This document shows, piece after piece, positions 59,911-64,000 of a stretch of DNA of 64,000 nucleotides. A program made the translations under genes and the position numbers. This stretch comes from Arthrobacter sp042667405 (GTDB taxonomy: Bacteria; Actinomycetota; Actinomycetes; Actinomycetales; Micrococcaceae), in assembly GCF_042667405.1 (NCBI RefSeq), contig NZ_JBHVAL010000005.1:62001-126000 (forward strand), in the 5' to 3' direction. Numbering within the stretch: the stretch's first letter is position 1; every line of letters starts with the position of its first letter. The notes under the pieces are model-generated. The model saw only the letters and a list, made by a program, of their open reading frames with translations. It was not told where the DNA came from and searched no databases.

Positions 59911-60966
59911 CTAGCGTTCAGCGATTTCGGCTGCGGCTTCCATGTAGGACAGCGCGCCGCTCGATGAAGGATCGTAAGTCATAACAGTCTGCTGGTAGCT
60001 CGGCGCTTCGGAGATACGAACCGAGCGAGGGACTACAGCACTCAAAACCTGCTGGGGGAAGTGTTGGCGGACCTCTGATGCGACCTGCGCGGCAAGGTTT
60101 GTCCTGCCGTCGTACATCGTTAGGAGAATCGTTGAAACAACCAGGTCTGCATTGAGGTGCTTCTGAATCATCTCAATGTTCTTAAGGAGCTGGCTCAAAC
60201 CTTCAAGAGCGTAGTACTCGCACTGGATGGGGATGAGCACCTCACTGGCTGCACAGAACGCGTTCACCGTGAGCAGGCCAAGGCTGGGCGGGCAGTCGAT
60301 GAAGATGAAGTCCAAGCGCCCTTCACCGTTCTTTTCCCGTTCCTTGGCGTACACATCGATAGCGCGGCGGAGCCTTTGCTCGCGCGCCACCAGCGAAACG
60401 AGTTCGATCTCTGCGCCGGCCAAATGAATGGTTGCAGGTGCGCAAATGAGGTTAGGAATGTCAGGGCAAGGTGCCACGACTTCCTTCAGCGGGAGGTCGT
60501 TGATGAGGACGTCGTAGATGCTGTCTACATCAGCGTGGTGCTCAATACCCAGCGCGGTGGATGCGTTGCCCTGGGGATCGATATCGATCACAAGCACGTT
60601 GAGCCCAGCGGAAGCCAAGGCGGCAGCAATATTCACCGTCGTGGTCGTCTTGCCAACACCACCCTTTTGGTTGGAGACGGTGAAGATCCGGGTCGCTTCA
60701 GGCTTGGGGAGCTCACGACCGATCAGGCGCTCACGACGGCGTGTTTCGTTGGCGAGCTGGCGTGCAATAGGACTGGAATCATCGATGGAATCCATGACGT
60801 TCTGCACTCCATCCGAAGCGGTTTCACGTGAAACTGAGGCGTTTGCAACCGGATCAGTGCGCACAATCGCGGACTGCAGAGACGAAGAGGGTGTAGCCAT
60901 AGCCCGCGCGGACCCCAAAGACATAAACGGGGGGATTCGTTGCGTGGAGGTTTCACTACTGCCCAC
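59911..60966 (-). CDS. parA: Chromosome partitioning ATPase ParA (Soj)
   Basis: 351 residues. The deviant Walker A motif is QKGGVGKTTTTVNIAAAL, preceded by an N-terminal extension of about 90 residues; later come the VLVIDIDPQGNASTALG and DFIFIDCPPSLGLLT motifs. ParA binds the nucleoid and moves ParB-parS complexes. The N-terminal extension contains a perfect parS site inside its codons (peptide VSRET). The start is uncertain; an internal Met near MSLGSA or MATPSS is possible. Confidence 0.95.
   Translation of the reverse strand: MGSSETSTQRIPPFMSLGSARAMATPSSSLQSAIVRTDPVANASVSRETASDGVQNVMDSIDDSSPIARQLANETRRRERLIGRELPKPEATRIFTVSNQKGGVGKTTTTVNIAAALASAGLNVLVIDIDPQGNASTALGIEHHADVDSIYDVLINDLPLKEVVAPCPDIPNLICAPATIHLAGAEIELVSLVAREQRLRRAIDVYAKEREKNGEGRLDFIFIDCPPSLGLLTVNAFCAASEVLIPIQCEYYALEGLSQLLKNIEMIQKHLNADLVVSTILLTMYDGRTNLAAQVASEVRQHFPQQVLSAVVPRSVRISEAPSYQQTVMTYDPSSSGALSYMEAAAEIAER
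60821..60834. promoter_or_regulatory. parS site inside the parA coding sequence (perfect)
   Basis: GTTTCACGTGAAAC lies in the N-terminal extension of parA, encoding Val-Ser-Arg-Glu-Thr. ParB binding here could repress or modulate parAB, as seen for intragenic parS sites elsewhere; the regulatory role is inferred. Confidence 0.9.
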
Positions 60967-61053
60967 TGGTCACACTCTCACTCTCATTCGGCGCTTGCTG
61001 CCGTTCTCTAGCCTAACCGCTCAGTCGCCGACACGCTGGAAACCAAACGGGAT

Positions 61054-61704
61054 CTACGCCGTCTTTCCGGCCTTGTTGACGATAATCCTCACCACAGTGG
61101 TGGGTTCCTCCAACAGCTCTTGTCCGCACACGACAACGGAAGTTTCCACTCCGCCGAGCTTCCGGATGACCTTGGCGGCCTTCTCGATCTCTTCACCGGC
61201 GCTGCGGCCCTTGATGGCCACCACTTCGCCCTTGCCGTTGAGCAGGGGAATCGTCAAACCGGCGAGGTTGGTCAGGGCTGACACGGCACGGGCAGTGACG
61301 ACGTCCGCGTCAACCATTCCGACAGCCAACTCGGCACGGGTCCGCATGACCGTCACGTTGTCCAGACCGAGGTCGTCCACTACTTCCTGGAGCCAGATGA
61401 CCCGGCGTTCCAGGGGTTCAATCAACGTCAGTTCAAGATCCGGACGCGCAATGGCGAGGCACAGGCCAGGAAGTCCGGCGCCGGAACCGACGTCGGCAAC
61501 ATGGCTGTTCCTGGCGATCGCGGACTCGATGACCGCACAGTTCAGGACGTGCCTGCTCCAGAGCCGCGGGATCTCCCGCGGGCCAATCAGGCCACGTTCC
61601 GTGCCTGAGGTCGCCAGGTGTTCAACGTAGCGCTTGGCCAGATCCAGGCGCTCACCAAAAATCTTCTCTGCCGCTGTCAGTTCAGCTGCGGTGATTTCGA
61701 CCAT
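61054..61704 (-). CDS. rsmG: 16S rRNA (guanine(527)-N7)-methyltransferase RsmG
   Basis: 216 residues. The SAM-binding motif is VADVGSGAGLPGLCLAIARP, followed by LIEPLERRVIWLQEVVDDLGL, and the N-terminal domain has GLIGPREIPRLWSRHVLNCA. It methylates G527 of 16S rRNA; loss gives low-level streptomycin resistance. It lies in the conserved khpB-rsmG-parA order, 5 bp after khpB. A gap of about 90 bp separates it from parA and should contain the parAB promoter. Confidence 0.96.
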   Translation of the reverse strand: MVEITAAELTAAEKIFGERLDLAKRYVEHLATSGTERGLIGPREIPRLWSRHVLNCAVIESAIARNSHVADVGSGAGLPGLCLAIARPDLELTLIEPLERRVIWLQEVVDDLGLDNVTVMRTRAELAVGMVDADVVTARAVSALTNLAGLTIPLLNGKGEVVAIKGRSAGEEIEKAAKVIRKLGGVETSVVVCGQELLEEPTTVVRIIVNKAGKTA

Positions 61705-61709
61705 GGGCT

Positions 61710-62261
61710 CTAGTCAGCCGAAACGACGATGTGGCGGCCGGCGCCTTCGCCTTCGGACTCGGAGACAAAACCGAGGTCAGCAACGGCGTCGTGAACGATC
61801 TTGCGCTCGTAAGCGCTCATCGGCTCCAAGGCCACGGTGCCGCCGTCGGCCTTGACCTTTGCCACGGCGTCTTCGGCGATCTGCTGCAGGACGCCTGCGC
61901 GCTCTTTTCGGTAGCCGTTGATGTCCAGAACCAGGCGTGAGCGGTTCTCCGTCGCCGAGAGAACCGACAGGCGGGCCAGTTCCTGGAGGGCCTCAAGGAC
62001 TTCACCGTCGCGTCCAACCAGGCTGTCCAGGGCAGCCGACTCTTCATCGGTACCAATGGAGATGTAGGTACGGCCGTTGCGGACCTCGATGTCGATATCA
62101 CCGTCGATGTCGGCGATATCAAGAAGCTCTTCGAGGTAGTCGGCTGCGATGTCGCCTTCCTCTTCCAGACGGCTTGCCGTCTTGGATTGCGTCTCTTCCT
62201 GGGAGTCTTCCTGCTCTTCAGTCACAGCGGCAATAACTTCTTCAGTGCTCTCGGCAGACAT
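61710..62261 (-). CDS. khpB: KH/R3H RNA-binding protein (Jag/KhpB)
   Basis: 183 residues. An acidic, Gln/Glu-rich N-terminal 45 residues precedes a KH domain (DGEVLEALQELARLSVLS) and a C-terminal R3H domain (EPMSAYERKIVHDAVADL). KhpB binds RNA, often together with KhpA, and in other Gram-positives affects cell elongation. Its ATG shares one base with the yidC stop (TAATG), so the two are coupled. Function in this organism is inferred from the family. Confidence 0.93.
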   Translation of the reverse strand: MSAESTEEVIAAVTEEQEDSQEETQSKTASRLEEEGDIAADYLEELLDIADIDGDIDIEVRNGRTYISIGTDEESAALDSLVGRDGEVLEALQELARLSVLSATENRSRLVLDINGYRKERAGVLQQIAEDAVAKVKADGGTVALEPMSAYERKIVHDAVADLGFVSESEGEGAGRHIVVSAD

Positions 62262-63244
62262 TACTTCTTCTTCCTGTTCTTACGTTGGGGCTGGACGCGC
62301 TGTGCCCGGATTTCTGCGGCTGCAGCGGCAGCAGCTTCGGCTTCAGCGGCGGCCTCCGCAGCCTTCTTGCCGCCCAGCAGCGGGGGCAGTCCCTTGGCTG
62401 CGCGGCGCTCTTCAAGAGCCTTCGCTGCGGGGGATCCCGGAGTCGGCATGCGGCGGATGACGAAGAACTGCTGGCCCATGGTCCAGAGGTTGGTGGTGGT
62501 CCAGTAGATGAGGACACCGATCGGGAAGTTGATGCCACCAATACCGAAGACGAGCGGCAGGATGTAGAGCATCATCTTCTGCTGGCGCATGAACGGGCTG
62601 GCCATGGCCTCTTCGGACATGTTCTTGGCCATGATCTGCTTCTGGGTGATGAACTGCGAGGCCGTCATGGCGAGAATCATGATGATGCTCAGAATCCAGA
62701 CGGCAACGGCGCTATTGCCGCCACTCGGGTCTCCGTGAAGCAAGGACGCGGACAGCGGGGCGCCGAAGATGCTCGACTGATCAAATTGCACAACCTGCTC
62801 ATGGCTCATGGCACCAATGCCCTGACCGGCCTTGGCGTTGTTGGAAATACCCGACAACACCTGGAACAGTGCGAAGAAGAACGGCATCTGGATCAGCATC
62901 GGCAAACAGGCCGAGAACGGGTTGGTTCCGTGCTTCTTGTACAGGGCCATCTGCTCCTGTGCCATGGCCTGGCGGGAGAGCTGATCGGTCTTGCCCTTGT
63001 ACTTGGTCTGCAGCTTCTTCAGGTCCGGCTGCAGCAGCTGCATTCCGCGCTGTGCCTTGATCTGCTTGACGAACACGGGAATCAGGGCGGCACGGATAAC
63101 CAGCACCAGGCCAATGATGGACAGGGTCCACGTCCAGCCGTTCGCGGCGGGCAGGCCAATGAAGCTCAGTCCCTCGTGGAAGCCGACCATGATGATCGAC
63201 ACCAGCCACTTGAACGGAAACATGATTGTTTCAAAGAAGTCCAT
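62261..63244 (-). CDS. yidC: Membrane protein insertase YidC
   Basis: 327 residues. The hydrophobic core includes WTWTLSIIGLVLVIRAALIPVF with the conserved Arg of the hydrophilic groove, and RGMQLLQPDLKKLQTKYKGK, the cytoplasmic coiled hairpin. A basic, Ala-rich C-terminal tail (ending QRKNRKKK) may bind ribosomes. It lacks a lipobox and fits the actinobacterial YidC type with five membrane helices. It inserts membrane proteins with or without Sec. The operon order rnpA-yidD-yidC-khpB is conserved. Confidence 0.96.
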   Translation of the reverse strand: MDFFETIMFPFKWLVSIIMVGFHEGLSFIGLPAANGWTWTLSIIGLVLVIRAALIPVFVKQIKAQRGMQLLQPDLKKLQTKYKGKTDQLSRQAMAQEQMALYKKHGTNPFSACLPMLIQMPFFFALFQVLSGISNNAKAGQGIGAMSHEQVVQFDQSSIFGAPLSASLLHGDPSGGNSAVAVWILSIIMILAMTASQFITQKQIMAKNMSEEAMASPFMRQQKMMLYILPLVFGIGGINFPIGVLIYWTTTNLWTMGQQFFVIRRMPTPGSPAAKALEERRAAKGLPPLLGGKKAAEAAAEAEAAAAAAAEIRAQRVQPQRKNRKKK

Positions 63245-63260
63245 ACGATATCCCTATTCG

Positions 63261-63674
63261 TCAGGCCGCCGTGCGGCCTTCTTCATCAGCCTGAGCAGCC
63301 AGGAACTGGTCCGGGTTGTTCAGTACAACAATTGTGGGCGTCCGGCCTTCGGGCCAATGACGATGGCCGGCGGGGACATGGTCCACTCCGCCGGCGTTCC
63401 AAGGGTGGCATTTGGCGAGCCTCTTGGCTGCAAGCCAGCTGCCCTTCACGGCGCCGTGCACCGTCACTGCTTCCAGGGCATATGCCGAGCAGGAGGGAAA
63501 GAAGCGGCAAACCTGGCCGTACAGGGGTGAGATCACCTTGCGGTAGGTCTTCAGCAAGATGATGAGGATGTTGCGGGGCAGCTCCCAAAGGAAGGTACCG
63601 ACCGCTGCCGAAAGGCTCCGCTGGGGAACCTTCCCGGAAGCATCACCATAGGAAGGAACGACGGCGGTGCTCAT
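63261..63674 (-). CDS. yidD: Membrane protein insertion efficiency factor YidD
   Basis: 137 residues. The core LIILLKTYRKVISPLYGQVCRFFPSCSAYALEAVTVHG, with its three Cys residues and later CHPWNAGGVDHVP, is the YidD/DUF37 signature. It assists YidC in protein insertion. The ATG used starts one base after the rnpA stop, giving the family-typical N-terminus; the longer frame overlaps rnpA. A non-conserved C-terminal extension of about 25 residues follows. Confidence 0.94.
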   Translation of the reverse strand: MSTAVVPSYGDASGKVPQRSLSAAVGTFLWELPRNILIILLKTYRKVISPLYGQVCRFFPSCSAYALEAVTVHGAVKGSWLAAKRLAKCHPWNAGGVDHVPAGHRHWPEGRTPTIVVLNNPDQFLAAQADEEGRTAA

Positions 63675-63675
63675 G

Positions 63676-64000
63676 TCATGCACGCGGTGTCCCTTCCGTT
63701 GTGGTGCCGTTGTGTTCGGTCGAAGCCTTGGGCGGAACCGAGACACCCAATCGCTTCGTCGTCACTGCCAGTGCGGCGTTGTAGTCCGAGAGCAACTGCT
63801 CCCAGCTCGCATGTGCGGCTGCGGGCAACGCCCGGACCACGACCGCAAAGCCCGTTCCATGCGTATGCAGGGAAAGTGCGCCTGCTTCTCTCAGTCTCCT
63901 CTTAACGAGGTTCCTGGTCACGGCGTTCCCGACGGCTTTGGAGACAATGAAACCGATTCGACTCGGCTCACCGGCCCCGATAGGAGCCGTATATAACACT
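63676..64000 (-). CDS. rnpA: Ribonuclease P protein component (5' end outside window)
   Basis: About 108 residues are visible, from the middle of the first strand to the stop. GFIVSKAVGNAVTRNLVKRRLREA is the RNR signature that binds RNase P RNA; it matures the 5' ends of tRNAs. The frame continues beyond the right edge, where the first residue coded is Val rather than a start. A Thr/Glu-rich C-terminal tail is seen. The next gene is expected to be rpmH, then dnaA. Confidence 0.96.
   Translation of the reverse strand, partial: VLYTAPIGAGEPSRIGFIVSKAVGNAVTRNLVKRRLREAGALSLHTHGTGFAVVVRALPAAAHASWEQLLSDYNAALAVTTKRLGVSVPPKASTEHNGTTTEGTPRA

Overview
This is a high-GC actinobacterial chromosome segment, most likely from Arthrobacter or Paenarthrobacter (Micrococcaceae). 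The right end is the conserved actinobacterial origin-proximal block, running from cca and a Nudix gene through murJ, trxB-trxA, parB-parA, rsmG, khpB, yidC and yidD to rnpA. The next genes are expected to be rpmH and dnaA, so canonical oriC should lie just beyond the right edge. The genus call is an inference from gene order and gene content; no 16S sequence is present.

Left part (0-8 kb): a four-gene ABC exporter/SpoIIM-type membrane operon cut by the left edge, a PhzF-family enzyme, the rpsF-ssb-rpsR-rplI operon, a YnfA-family protein, a tRNA-Leu(GAG) and a DUF1345 protein. Metabolic part (8-19 kb): two APC amino-acid permeases, an M18 aminopeptidase, a GntR regulator, a secreted intradiol-dioxygenase-like lipoprotein, a PII-like/NIF3-insert protein coupled to a cyclase-family hydrolase, two IclR regulators and an alanine-racemase-family enzyme.

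Middle part (19-47 kb): two ABC-transporter/NarL-type two-component modules (19-23 kb and 35.5-39.5 kb), two neighbouring divergent PAP2 phosphatases (one fused to a lipid-kinase domain), a DeoR-MFS operon with a clear palindromic operator, a 32-bp tandem repeat array, an ABC-F protein, a class B penicillin-binding lipoprotein and a very large secreted GH31 enzyme. An HxlR regulator faces an NAD(P)-binding oxidoreductase, and an FAD oxidoreductase overlaps a DUF2029 glycosyltransferase. A small AT-richer locus at 43.6-44.4 kb encodes two very short proteins with excellent ribosome binding sites. Two copies of a 66-bp palindromic element lie at 35.5 and 39.5 kb.

The most striking part is about 6 kb without credible genes between trxA and parB (52.6-58.6 kb). 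It carries eight perfect 14-bp parS sites and one single-mismatch site, with one more perfect site inside the parA coding sequence. It also holds two matching triplets of DnaA boxes with exact 12-bp phasing. This looks like a dedicated centromere that also binds the replication initiator. The proteins expected to act on it, ParB and ParA, are encoded immediately next to it.
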